From Akkermansiaceae bacterium (GTDB taxonomy: Bacteria > Verrucomicrobiota > Verrucomicrobiia > Verrucomicrobiales > Akkermansiaceae), in assembly GCA_024233135.1 (NCBI GenBank), contig JACKPZ010000022.1, positions 1 through 64,000 of the forward strand: a stretch of 64,000 bases of DNA, written 5' to 3'. Shown here one piece after another: positions 17,162-26,042 of the stretch. The translations under genes were made by a program, and so were the position numbers. Each line of letters starts with the position of its first letter. Position 1 is the first letter of the stretch. The notes beneath the pieces are model-generated. The model was not told the DNA's origin. It was given only the letters and a program-made list of their open reading frames with translations, and made no database searches.

Positions 17162-18400
17162 ATGCACATCCCCACCCTCATCTCCCACAAGCGCGACGGC
17201 GGAGAGCTCGATCCGCGCGAGATCCAGCAGCTCATCAAGGGCTACACCTCGGGAGAGGTGCCGGACTATCAGATGTCCGCCTTCGCGATGGCGGTGTTCT
17301 TCCGCGGCATGACGCCGGTGGAAACGGCGGCGCTGACCCGCGCGATGATGGACAGCGGCGATCGTTTCGAACACCGCGCCGGTCATCCACCCGTGGTCGA
17401 CAAACACTCGACCGGCGGCATCGGCGACAAGGTCTCGCTGATTCTCGCGCCGCTCGTCGCCTGCGCCGGTTGCTGGGTGCCGATGGTGTCCGGCCGCGGG
17501 CTCGGCATCACCGGCGGCACGCTCGACAAACTCGAATCGATCCCCGGTTTCCGCGTCCGTATCGAACTCGCGGAGGCGGCGGATCTGTTGGAGAAACTCG
17601 GCGTCGTGATGATGGGGCAGACCGATCGTTTCTGCCCGGCGGACAAGAAGCTCTACTCGTTGCGCGACGTCAGCGGCACCGTGCCGTCGATCCCGCTGAT
17701 CACCGCTTCGATCATGTCGAAGAAACTCAGCGAAACGCTCGACCGGCTCGTGCTCGACGTGAAATACGGCAGCGGCGCCTTCATGCGGACGAAGAAGGAC
17801 GCCGAGGCGCTGGCCGCATCGATGATCGCCGTCGGCAAGGAGATGGACGTCGAGGTGCACGCCCTGCTCCACCCGATGAGCGAACCGACCGGCCGCGCCG
17901 TCGGCAACGCGCTCGAGGTGGCCGAGGCGCTCGAATGTCTCGACGGCGGCGGCCCCGAGGACCTCCGCAAGGTGGTTCTCGATCTATCCGAAACGATCGC
18001 CGGTGTGTCGCGGGAGAAACTCGAAGCCCTGCTCGACGACGGCAGCGCGCGCCGGAAGTTCGACGATCTTGTGGCCGCCCAAGGGGGGAACCCGGACGAC
18101 CTGCCGAAACTCGCGGACATCCACAAGGCGCCCGTCATCCGCGAGGTGCTCGCGGAAACGACCGGCAAGGTGAGCAAGGTGGACGCCGGATTGATCGGCC
18201 AGGCAGCGCTCCAACTCGGCGCCGGCCGCGCGAAAGCCACCGACGGCGTGGATTTCGCGGTCGGCTTCGACCAACTGGTCAAGGTCGGCGAGTCCGTGCA
18301 CGCCGGCCGCCCGATGTGCCGCATCCACGCCCGCAACCACGTCGATTTCGACATGGCCGAGGCGATGATCGAGCAGGCGGTCGGGATCGACTCGCACTGA
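17162..18400 (+). CDS. Thymidine/pyrimidine-nucleoside phosphorylase
   Basis: A 412-residue nucleoside phosphorylase that cleaves pyrimidine nucleosides with phosphate to base and (deoxy)ribose-1-phosphate. The phosphate-binding motif is DKHSTGGIGDKVS, the family signature is SGRGLGITGGTLDKLE, and substrate residues appear in SLRDVSGTV and SIMSKK. The C-terminal alpha/beta domain is present. Members are named deoA (thymidine) or pdp (thymidine and uridine); the sequence alone does not separate them here. Confidence 0.94.
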   Translation: MHIPTLISHKRDGGELDPREIQQLIKGYTSGEVPDYQMSAFAMAVFFRGMTPVETAALTRAMMDSGDRFEHRAGHPPVVDKHSTGGIGDKVSLILAPLVACAGCWVPMVSGRGLGITGGTLDKLESIPGFRVRIELAEAADLLEKLGVVMMGQTDRFCPADKKLYSLRDVSGTVPSIPLITASIMSKKLSETLDRLVLDVKYGSGAFMRTKKDAEALAASMIAVGKEMDVEVHALLHPMSEPTGRAVGNALEVAEALECLDGGGPEDLRKVVLDLSETIAGVSREKLEALLDDGSARRKFDDLVAAQGGNPDDLPKLADIHKAPVIREVLAETTGKVSKVDAGLIGQAALQLGAGRAKATDGVDFAVGFDQLVKVGESVHAGRPMCRIHARNHVDFDMAEAMIEQAVGIDSH

Positions 18401-18425
18401 GCGCGCGGAGCGAAGCCGCCCCGTT

Positions 18426-19235
18426 CTAACCGTCGTCCGTTCCGCACTTGCCGGATCCGCAGCGGGACGGATGGCCGAACCAACCGTATGGCCGGCCGTT
18501 TTCCGGATACTTCTCCTCCAGCACCCGCGCCACGTCCGCCATCGTGCCGTCGGCTTTCACCCAACCTCCGTCCAGATCGGGGAAATCGATCCGGCAGTTC
18601 TCGCACTTCTTTGCGGAGAGGAAACGGATCGGGCACCAGAAGCTCTCGACGTTTCGCAGCATCTCGGTGCCCAGCGACCAGATGCCCGTCATCCAATCGC
18701 AATACAGGCACCAGATCAGGTCCCAGCCCACGAGCCCCTCGAACTTCTGCCGCGACACGTTCACCCACTCGCCCTGCTTGTAGCGGGGGAAGCGCACCAG
18801 CAGGATGAGCGGCGGATAGACGATCCATTCCGCCACCCGTACCAGCCAGAAGACGGGCACCGCCAGCGCCGTGACCCACAACGCCGCGTGGTTGCGCGGT
18901 CGGCCGACGCGCGCGTTGAGCACCTTGAGGATCCGTGGCCCCTTCGCGGCACGCGAATGGAAACGCTCGTGGAGAAACGACCAGACATGGATCGTCACGA
19001 CCTGCGCCGCCACGCCCGCCAGCAGGCCGCGCCAGCCGAGCCACCAGCCGCCGGCCAGCCACGGCAGCACGGTGAACACCGTGACCACCAGGTCGAGCCC
19101 CGGCGCGCGTTGGCAACATCCGCTCAACCAGCGGCCCGCGGCACCGAGACGCGGCAGCAGGTGCAGCAGCCCCGCCAGCGACAACAAAACCACCACCGTT
19201 CCGACTCCGAATTCCAATCCCTCATTGAGAATCAT
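18426..19235 (-). CDS. Multi-pass membrane protein with Cys-pair C-terminus
   Basis: Function not recognised. The 269-residue protein has about four or five hydrophobic helices in its first 150 residues and a soluble C-terminus with paired cysteines: CLYCDWMTG, WCPIRF, CENC and a final CGSGKC. The cysteine spacing suggests a bound metal or redox-active thiols. HVWSFLHERFHSR contributes histidines in the membrane part. It converges on the nucleoside phosphorylase gene with 25 bases between them. A role cannot be given. Confidence 0.75.
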   Translation of the reverse strand: MILNEGLEFGVGTVVVLLSLAGLLHLLPRLGAAGRWLSGCCQRAPGLDLVVTVFTVLPWLAGGWWLGWRGLLAGVAAQVVTIHVWSFLHERFHSRAAKGPRILKVLNARVGRPRNHAALWVTALAVPVFWLVRVAEWIVYPPLILLVRFPRYKQGEWVNVSRQKFEGLVGWDLIWCLYCDWMTGIWSLGTEMLRNVESFWCPIRFLSAKKCENCRIDFPDLDGGWVKADGTMADVARVLEEKYPENGRPYGWFGHPSRCGSGKCGTDDG

Positions 19236-19355
19236 GGTCCCTTCTATCGCGCGGCGCCGCCGGATGGCGAAACGTTTCTCACGTCCGGCAGCGGGTCCCG
19301 TCGGAATGTCCCGGACGGGCGGGGGAGTCGGCTTCGGAAACCCCTATTTTCCCTG

Positions 19356-19385
19356 TTGCCAAACCCGCGGGCCTGTGTCTACGGT
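19356..19385 (+). promoter_or_regulatory. Likely sigma-70 promoter for tRNA-Gln
   Basis: TTGCCA (19356-19361) and TACGGT (19380-19385) are separated by 18 bases and lie about 30 bases before the mature tRNA start. The fit to the consensus is moderate. No other feature is seen in 19236-19415. Confidence 0.4.
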
Positions 19386-19415
19386 CCGCCCGCCGCAAGG
19401 CAACAGCCTGCCAAC

Positions 19416-19486
19416 AGCCTCATAGTGTAATGGTAGCACACCGGATTTTGATTCCGTTCGTCTAGGTTCGAATCCTAGTGAGGCTA
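19416..19486 (+). tRNA. tRNA-Gln (anticodon TTG)
   Basis: Cloverleaf by hand: acceptor stem AGCCTCA with TGAGGCT, D-stem GTGT with GCAC, anticodon loop TTTTGAT giving anticodon TTG at positions 34-36, and T-arm CTAGG TTCGAAT CCTAG. The discriminator base is A. The outermost anticodon-stem pair (27-43) is C-T, a mismatch. CCA is not encoded after position 19486. The gene stands alone between two protein genes. Confidence 0.93.
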
Positions 19487-19523
19487 CTCTCCCTCCAGTC
19501 GGCGGTGGTCGATCCGGACCGGT

Positions 19524-20186
19524 TCACGATTTCTCCGCCTCGGGAGCGACGAATTCATCCACGGCGCGGAAGTCGATCTTGCCGGTCGATGGGTTGACGA
19601 AGAAGAACACGTAGGAACGGATGTTCTTGTCGACGGGCCAACGGGTCTTGCTGAGCACACGGTTTCCTTTCTCCCCGTCGTGGAAACCGAAGCCGACGTC
19701 GTAGTAGGTGTTTTCCTTCGCGCCGGCCGGTCGCAGCACGGTGCCCTTGCCAGGCTCGAGGGTGAATTTCGCGGTGCCCACGTAACCGAGGACCTGCTGG
19801 GCCGAGTGGTTGTGGAAATACACATCCCCGACCTTGAACTTCGGATCCTTGGCGGCCATCACGACGGATTGGTATCCACCGGATGCGGACGGGATGAGCA
19901 GGACGATGAAGTCGTCGCCCTTCTCCGGCAGCGTGACGGAGGCAAGCGGAACGTTTTTGGCGACGGACTGGACCTTGAACGCCCGGTCCGGCGCGGCCAA
20001 CGGGGCGGAAAGGTGGTTCACCGGCAGGTCGAAGGCTTCGCCCTTGGTTTCCTCCGTGGCCAGCACGACCTGGCCGAGGTCGGCGGGGACACGCTCGGCG
20101 AGTAACCGCACGGTGGCGCCGCCGGCGCCGCGGGCGGTGGAGTGGGGGACGAGGACGAGAAGCAGGGCGAAAAGCAGTCGGGTCAT
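19524..20186 (-). CDS. Small secreted protein downstream of the Verru_Chthon A gene
   Basis: Function not recognised. The 220-residue protein has a clear signal peptide (MTRLLFALLLVLVPHSTARG) and then a soluble, beta-rich domain with no membrane segment. Recognisable blocks are GDVYFHNHSAQQVLGYVG and YYDVGFGFHDGEKGN. It lies 11 bases after the large pseudopilin-like gene and is surely co-transcribed with it, so it is probably a periplasmic partner. The ATG at 20186 opens directly with the signal peptide; earlier starts would overlap the upstream gene. Confidence 0.78.
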   Translation of the reverse strand: MTRLLFALLLVLVPHSTARGAGGATVRLLAERVPADLGQVVLATEETKGEAFDLPVNHLSAPLAAPDRAFKVQSVAKNVPLASVTLPEKGDDFIVLLIPSASGGYQSVVMAAKDPKFKVGDVYFHNHSAQQVLGYVGTAKFTLEPGKGTVLRPAGAKENTYYDVGFGFHDGEKGNRVLSKTRWPVDKNIRSYVFFFVNPSTGKIDFRAVDEFVAPEAEKS

Positions 20187-20197
20187 GGATGAGGAAA

Positions 20198-23100
20198 TCA
20201 GATTTCGGAGGGGTTGAGCCAGCGGAACGAGACGAGGTCGAATCGACGCCCGAAAATGCGGTTGGCCTCCCGGTTGAGATTGTCGATGGGAGTGGTCGCC
20301 TCGTCGGCGGGATCGACAAAGTTGCGGTTCCGGGAAACGACGGCCTCGCACCATGCCTGCGCGATCACGTTGCCGGCGCCATCGACGGACTCGCCGTAGG
20401 CGCGGATGAGGAAGCTGTCCGAACGAGCCGAGAGGATGGGCGCGATGGGCGTGAGGATGTCGCCTTGTTTCACGTAACCCGGGCTGCCCTGGGCGAGGGC
20501 TCCTTGTTCGGCTTCCGGAAACGCGAAGCGCCCGGCGACGAGATCGGAAACCGCCCGGTTGGAGGACAGATGCTCGCGGTTGATCTCCACCTCATCGGAG
20601 TCGAGGGCGGCCTGGAGCGCGCCGCAGCGTGCGAGTTCCTTGTTGTTGCCGACGCGACGGTTCACGAAATCGGCGAGGCTCAGGAAGGGACCGCGTTTCC
20701 GAATCTCTTTCACAAGCGCCTCCGCCAGCGATTGGATTTCATCGTCCGTGAGGGTCCGGCGGCCGATCCACTGCTCGGGAGTCGAGATGTCCGAAAGGGA
20801 GGAATGGTCGGCGATGGCGTCCCTCGGGTTGAACAGATTGGCGACCGGGATGGCGCCGTTGTCCCGGGAGACCGACTCCGCGCCGCTCCCGTCGGATACC
20901 GCCGTCGGACGGTCTTTCAGCGAGCCGAGAACGGTTTTCCACGCCTCGACGGATGTGGAGTTCACGTTGAACATGCCGTCCACCCGGATGTGGCTGGCGA
21001 CCTCGTCGATGCCAGCGTCGCTGGCGATGGTGCCGCGGAAGAAGGACAAGGCCAGACTCCGCGCGTCCTCGCCATCGGTCTCGGGCCGGTAGCGTGCGAC
21101 GGGCAGGTCGCGCTCGCCGGTGAAGAACGCGAGGGCGACGTTCCGTTGCGCGAGGTTGCCACCGCTCGAAAAGCGGTTTTGCGATGCGATCCCGGAGAAG
21201 AACCAGTCGTCCCACAGGCCGAGGTTCGCGAGAAACGAATGATCCGCCAGCGGCCGCGGGCCGGCCACCTGCGAGGTGGTGCGGTCGGGAGGGATCATCG
21301 GCAGCGCCATCGAGTTGCCGATGGCGTGGGACACCTGCGGCAGGAGCGGCTCGCGGCAGGTGAGGGCGGCGTAACCCCAGACCGGCTTGAAGCGCTCGAA
21401 GCCGTTCGCCATCGAGTGCTGCAGGGCTCCCAGCGAAACGATCGGCTCGCGAGGCACCGAGTGGGTGATGACGAAGGGCGAGCCATACTGCGCGTTCAGG
21501 CCGCCGCCGAAGAACGCGTTGCCGTTGGTGCTGACCTCGAGGCTGCGGTTTTTCCAGCTCACCAGCGGCTCGATGCGGACTTCGTAGGGCAGCGCGTCCC
21601 GCTCCGGGCCGGACAGGTCGTAGAAGTCGACGTGGTGGGCCTTCGGATTGAAACGGGTGAGGAACCGGGTGCCGGTGTCCGTCTCGGTTTCGGTTTTCGC
21701 CCCGAAGGAGAAGACCATGAACGGTGCCTTGTCCGCAAGAAGCTGCGCGCTGGAGAGCGGACGTCCGTCGGCCTTGGTGACCGGCTCGAAGATTTCCGGG
21801 AAACGGTTCGCGTAGAGTCGCTCGCCGGGCGGCTTGGTGCCCGGTTGCCGGGTGTCGCGCGGTGCATCGTTCGCGCCGAGGCGTTTGTTTCCGAAGTCGA
21901 AGTCGATGTAGATGCCGCCGTAGCCGAGGCTCTGGCCGCTGTTGCCGCGGTCCGCGCCGATGTACGTCTCATGGTGGGTGAGGGAGAAATGACGCGTGTG
22001 GGCGGTCTCGCCGGTGAACGTGTTGCCGCTGCTTGCGGTCTTCCCGCAGGTCAGGTTGTTCGGCCGCGCCTCGTAGGTGATGGTCTCGTTGTCGGCCAGG
22101 TCGATGGGCCGCCCGTTCATGTCCATGATCGGGAGCGACACCCCGCCGCCATAGTTGAAGCCCGATCGTCCTGCCAGGTTGTGGTCCGTCGAGTTTCCCG
22201 ACTTCACGATCATGTTTCCGCTCTGCGACGCCTTGATCACCTCGCCCGGCTTGAAGGCGAGTTGTTCGAGTTCGCCGATGCGGAGGGACATGTAGTTCGC
22301 GTCGTAGTCGCTGCCGGTGTTGCGGCGGGACAGGGTCGCGAGCAAGGGGCAGCGGATCGGCGAACCGCCCCCGCGGGTGATGAAGAAATCGTAGGGGATC
22401 TGCCAGAATTTCACCGAAACAAACGCGCTGCGCGGGATCACCACCGGCACGTCGAGCGGATTCCAGAACGTGATGATCGGATCGGCAACGAGGTGGAGGC
22501 GGTTCACCAGTTTTCCGCCGGACGAGACCTTGCGGGCCGAGAACGAGAAAACCATCTGATAGTTCACGATCAGGGGCATCTTGAAGTCGAACTCCTCGTC
22601 GTTCTGGCAGGCCGCCGGCGAGGATTCGAGCTGAAGATAAGGCGTGCGGCTCGGAATCCGTCCGCCGGTGGTGTAGGTCGCGCTGCCGCTCCAGCGCAGG
22701 TCCTCGTAGAGGTTGTAGTAGGCGCACAATTCGCGGAGGTTGATCCCGTTCTGCCGGTCCACCTGATAGAGCGGCAGGTCCGGGCAGCTTGAGATGGGCC
22801 GCTCCAGCTGCATCGAGAGGTCCTTGCGGAAACCACCGCGCCGGACGTTCGTCAGCAGGCCGCTGGAAAACGCGGTGAGGTCGTGGAAGAGGCTGCGGTG
22901 GGCGTCCGGTGCCGACGCGACAAAGCCCGCCTGGGGCCAGCTGGTGACCAATTGCAGCGACGGGTTCTCCACGGTTTTGTCATCGAAGGGGCGTCCGCTG
23001 TTCCCGTTAGCGAAGGACAGCGCGTTTCGTGGTGCCGCCTGCACTCCCTGGCGCACCGCTCCGAGGCTGTTTTCCTCGTTCGGTGCGGGAGTCGAAATCG

Positions 23101-23698
23101 ACGCCTTCATTCCTTGGTCCGCGACCCACCAACCGAGGCGCGACACTTCGCCGTCCGGGCGCTTGATTTCCACCGCCGGCACCATCACCTCGCCTTCGGT
23201 GCCGTCGCCGAGCGTGCCGGCGCCCACCAGTCGGACGCCGCTGGAAGCCGCTTTGTCCGGCAAGGCCGCATCCTCGGTGTCGCGCGGTTTTCCGGACACC
23301 AGCCACCTGCGGAAACCCGGCTCGGGGCGAACTTCGGAGTTCTGGGGCCAGGCGTCATACACGCCCGTCCATTGGCGGTTCGCGCGGTTCGCCGACGACT
23401 CTCCGCCGTCTCCTCCGGGTGCCGTCCGCTGGTCGGCACGCATGCTGATTCTCGTGTCCGCGCCCAATTCCCTCTGCAGATCGCCGAGGGCCATCGTCAG
23501 CGCGAGACGGGCGTTGGCCCGCGCGATCTGCATCGCCTCGCCCCGGGAGGACGTGCGCAAGCTGATGCTGGCGAGCGACAACAAACCGACGGCGACCGCC
23601 GTCAGCAGGATCAGCAGCGAGAGGGTCACCACCAAGGCGAAGCCCCGGTCGTCGGGGCCACGCCGTGCGGCTTCCGTGCGCAACGAATTCGTTTCCAT
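20198..23698 (-). CDS. Verru_Chthon cassette protein A-like large pseudopilin
   Basis: A 1166-residue exported protein. Near the N-terminus RGFALVVTLSLLILLTAVAV is a prepilin-like cleavage site and helix with no Glu at position +5, as in GspK/PilX-like proteins. The long outside region includes LGWWVADQGMKASIST and a C-terminal SLADFVNRRVGNNKEL block. This size and layout match what I know as the 'Verru_Chthon cassette protein A' family, found in Verrucomicrobia as the first of four clustered prepilin-like genes. Members B, C and D are not next to it; only the small secreted gene at 19524 is. It is probably inserted by or part of a type II/IV pilin-like machine. Confidence 0.85.
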   Translation of the reverse strand: METNSLRTEAARRGPDDRGFALVVTLSLLILLTAVAVGLLSLASISLRTSSRGEAMQIARANARLALTMALGDLQRELGADTRISMRADQRTAPGGDGGESSANRANRQWTGVYDAWPQNSEVRPEPGFRRWLVSGKPRDTEDAALPDKAASSGVRLVGAGTLGDGTEGEVMVPAVEIKRPDGEVSRLGWWVADQGMKASISTPAPNEENSLGAVRQGVQAAPRNALSFANGNSGRPFDDKTVENPSLQLVTSWPQAGFVASAPDAHRSLFHDLTAFSSGLLTNVRRGGFRKDLSMQLERPISSCPDLPLYQVDRQNGINLRELCAYYNLYEDLRWSGSATYTTGGRIPSRTPYLQLESSPAACQNDEEFDFKMPLIVNYQMVFSFSARKVSSGGKLVNRLHLVADPIITFWNPLDVPVVIPRSAFVSVKFWQIPYDFFITRGGGSPIRCPLLATLSRRNTGSDYDANYMSLRIGELEQLAFKPGEVIKASQSGNMIVKSGNSTDHNLAGRSGFNYGGGVSLPIMDMNGRPIDLADNETITYEARPNNLTCGKTASSGNTFTGETAHTRHFSLTHHETYIGADRGNSGQSLGYGGIYIDFDFGNKRLGANDAPRDTRQPGTKPPGERLYANRFPEIFEPVTKADGRPLSSAQLLADKAPFMVFSFGAKTETETDTGTRFLTRFNPKAHHVDFYDLSGPERDALPYEVRIEPLVSWKNRSLEVSTNGNAFFGGGLNAQYGSPFVITHSVPREPIVSLGALQHSMANGFERFKPVWGYAALTCREPLLPQVSHAIGNSMALPMIPPDRTTSQVAGPRPLADHSFLANLGLWDDWFFSGIASQNRFSSGGNLAQRNVALAFFTGERDLPVARYRPETDGEDARSLALSFFRGTIASDAGIDEVASHIRVDGMFNVNSTSVEAWKTVLGSLKDRPTAVSDGSGAESVSRDNGAIPVANLFNPRDAIADHSSLSDISTPEQWIGRRTLTDDEIQSLAEALVKEIRKRGPFLSLADFVNRRVGNNKELARCGALQAALDSDEVEINREHLSSNRAVSDLVAGRFAFPEAEQGALAQGSPGYVKQGDILTPIAPILSARSDSFLIRAYGESVDGAGNVIAQAWCEAVVSRNRNFVDPADEATTPIDNLNREANRIFGRRFDLVSFRWLNPSEI

Positions 23699-24044
23699 GG
23701 AATTTGGGTTTGGCTGGGAACGGGAGGGTTTGTGAATACGGGGTGTTTACGAAGGATGGACGATGGAATGTCGTTTGCGAATACCGGATCTTGCAAGAAT
23801 GTTCTCCATTTGTGCACGACTCCAATCGGGTGATGGGGCGGGACGGCGGAAGGAAGCGGACCGTGCCTCGTGACTTTCCTTCTGGACCTACGCCTTTCCG
23901 GCGCGGACGCCGACATGGCTCCTTTTGTCCGGATGACGGAAACGGCCGGAAAATCCGGACAACAATCTTGTTTTCCGCCTTCCTGGCAGCGGGTTCACCC
24001 CACACTTGCACCCCTTGGCGGGGGCCGCTAAGCATCCGCCCACG
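23699..24044. promoter_or_regulatory. Divergent intergenic region with a direct repeat
   Basis: This 346-base space separates the Verru_Chthon A gene (minus) from parC (plus) and has no gene. Two near-identical 15-mers lie in direct orientation: gtttgtgaatacggg at 23728-23742 and gtttgcgaataccgg at 23773-23787, 13 of 15 identical, 45 bases apart. Their place just upstream of the pseudopilin gene suggests a regulator binding site, but no regulator is known. Confidence 0.35.
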
Positions 24045-26027
24045 ATGACGCAAGACCCGGACCACCACGACTCGCTCGGCGGAATGTATTCGGATTATTT
24101 CCTCGATTACGCCTCCTACGTCATCCTCGAGCGTGCGGTTCCCCACCTCAACGACGGCCTGAAACCCGTGCAACGCCGCATCCTCCACGCGATGGAGGAA
24201 CTCGACGACGGCCGCTACAACAAGGTCGCCGGCATCGTGGGGAACACGATGAACTACCACCCGCACGGCGACCAGTCGATCGGCGCCGCCATCGTCCAGC
24301 TCGGCCAGAAGGACCTGCTCATCGACACCCAGGGAAACTGGGGCAACACCCTCACCGGTGACGGCGCGGCCGCCCCGCGCTACATCGAGGCCCGCCTCAC
24401 CAAGTTCGCCAAAGACGTCGTTTTCAACCCGAAGACCACCAAGTGGCTGCCCAGCTACGACGGCCGCCGCAAGGAGCCGGACACGCTGCCGGTGAAATTT
24501 CCGTTGCTTCTCGCGCAGGGCGTCGAGGGCATCGCCGTCGGCCTCGCGTGCAAGGTGCTGCCGCACAATTTCATCGAGCTCATCGACGCGTCGGTCTGCG
24601 CGTTGCGAAAAGAACCGTTCGAGCTGGTGCCGGATTTCCCCACCGGCGGAGTGATGGACGCCTCGGAATACCGCGATGGCCTGCGCGGCGGCAAGGTGCG
24701 CGTCCGCGCCCGCATCGCGATCGAGAAAAAGGGCATCCTGCGCATCACCGAGATCCCGTTCGGCACCACCACCGGCGCGCTGATGGATTCCATCGTCGCC
24801 GCCGCGGACAAGGGGAAGATCAAGATCCAGAAAATCGAGGACAACACCGCCGCCGCCGCCGACATCCTCGTCCACCTGCCGTCCGGAGCGGACCCGGAAA
24901 CCACCCGCGACGCGCTCTACGCGTTCTCCGACTGCGAGCTGACGATTTCCCCGAACTCCTGCGTCATCGTCGATGGAAAGCCGCAGTTCATGGCAGTCTC
25001 CGACATCCTCAAGCGCTCCGCGGACCACACCCGCGACATGCTGGAGATGGAGCTGAACATCAGGCTCGGCGAGCTTGCCGAGAAGTGGCACTTCAGCTCG
25101 CTCGAGAAGATCTTCATCGAAAACCGCATCTACCGCGACATCGAGGAGTGCGAAACGTGGGAGGCCGTCATCAAGGCCATCGACGACGGCTTGAAGCCCT
25201 TCAAGAAACTCCTCAAACGCGAGGTCACCGAGGACGACATCGTCCGCCTCACGGAGATCAAGATCAAACGCATCTCCAAGTATGATTCGTTCAAGGCCGA
25301 CGAAGAGATCAAGGCGCTCGAAGACGCCATCGCCGAGGCCGAGAAGAACCTCCGCAACCTGACGAGATATACCATCCGCTGGTATGAGGAGCTGAAGAAG
25401 AAGTATGGCAAAGGCAAGGAGCGGAAAACCGAGATCGCGTCCTTCGAGCGGGTCGATCGCACCCAGGTGATCGCCGCCACCGAGACACTCTATCTTGATA
25501 TCAAGAACGGCTTCGCCGGCACCGGCCTGAAGAAAGACGGCGAGCCGATCGACAAGTGCTCGATGCTCGATGATATCATCTCGTTCACCCAGGACGGCAA
25601 GATGCGCGTCATGAAGGTGGCGGAGAAGGTTTTCGTCGGTCAGAAACCGCTGCGTGTCGCCCTCTTCCGCAAGGATGAGGATCTCATCTACTCGATGATC
25701 TATCGGGACGGCCGCGACGGAGCCATTCTTGCGAAACGATTCACCGTCGGCGGCATCACCCGCGACAAGGAATACGACCTCACGAAAGGCAAACCCGGCA
25801 CCCGCGTGCTCTACTTCGCCGTTCACAAGAGCAACGAGGAAAGCAGCGCCCAGATGTTGCTCGTCCACCTCAAGCCGGCCCTGCGCATGCGCAATCTCAT
25901 CCGCCCGCTTCATTTCGCCGAGTTCGGCATCAAGGGCCGCTCGTCCGGCGGCAACCTCGTCACCAAACACGGCGTCGAAAAAATCGTCCGCGCGCCGAAG
26001 GACTACGATCCGAACCTGGGGGCCTGA
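24045..26027 (+). CDS. parC: DNA topoisomerase IV subunit A (ParC/GyrA family)
   Basis: The cleavage subunit of a type IIA topoisomerase, 660 residues. The catalytic tyrosine is in AAPRYIEARLT (Tyr113), with KPVQRRIL and YHPHGDQSIG of the 5Y-CAP region before it. After the coiled-coil tower (KKKYGKGKERKTEIASFERV) comes a shortened C-terminal domain of about 180 residues, less than a full six-bladed propeller. It needs an ATPase partner (ParE or GyrB), which is not in this window. The ATG at 24045 is favoured over 24006 because homology begins at SLGGMYSDYFLDYASYVI. Confidence 0.9.
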   Translation: MTQDPDHHDSLGGMYSDYFLDYASYVILERAVPHLNDGLKPVQRRILHAMEELDDGRYNKVAGIVGNTMNYHPHGDQSIGAAIVQLGQKDLLIDTQGNWGNTLTGDGAAAPRYIEARLTKFAKDVVFNPKTTKWLPSYDGRRKEPDTLPVKFPLLLAQGVEGIAVGLACKVLPHNFIELIDASVCALRKEPFELVPDFPTGGVMDASEYRDGLRGGKVRVRARIAIEKKGILRITEIPFGTTTGALMDSIVAAADKGKIKIQKIEDNTAAAADILVHLPSGADPETTRDALYAFSDCELTISPNSCVIVDGKPQFMAVSDILKRSADHTRDMLEMELNIRLGELAEKWHFSSLEKIFIENRIYRDIEECETWEAVIKAIDDGLKPFKKLLKREVTEDDIVRLTEIKIKRISKYDSFKADEEIKALEDAIAEAEKNLRNLTRYTIRWYEELKKKYGKGKERKTEIASFERVDRTQVIAATETLYLDIKNGFAGTGLKKDGEPIDKCSMLDDIISFTQDGKMRVMKVAEKVFVGQKPLRVALFRKDEDLIYSMIYRDGRDGAILAKRFTVGGITRDKEYDLTKGKPGTRVLYFAVHKSNEESSAQMLLVHLKPALRMRNLIRPLHFAEFGIKGRSSGGNLVTKHGVEKIVRAPKDYDPNLGA

Positions 26028-26042
26028 AGGCCGCCTCCGCTG

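Noticed and set aside
20189..25970. Very long frames antisense to the Verru_Chthon A gene and to parC
   Set aside because: GC-driven shadow frames; the sense genes have complete signal, prepilin or catalytic motifs.
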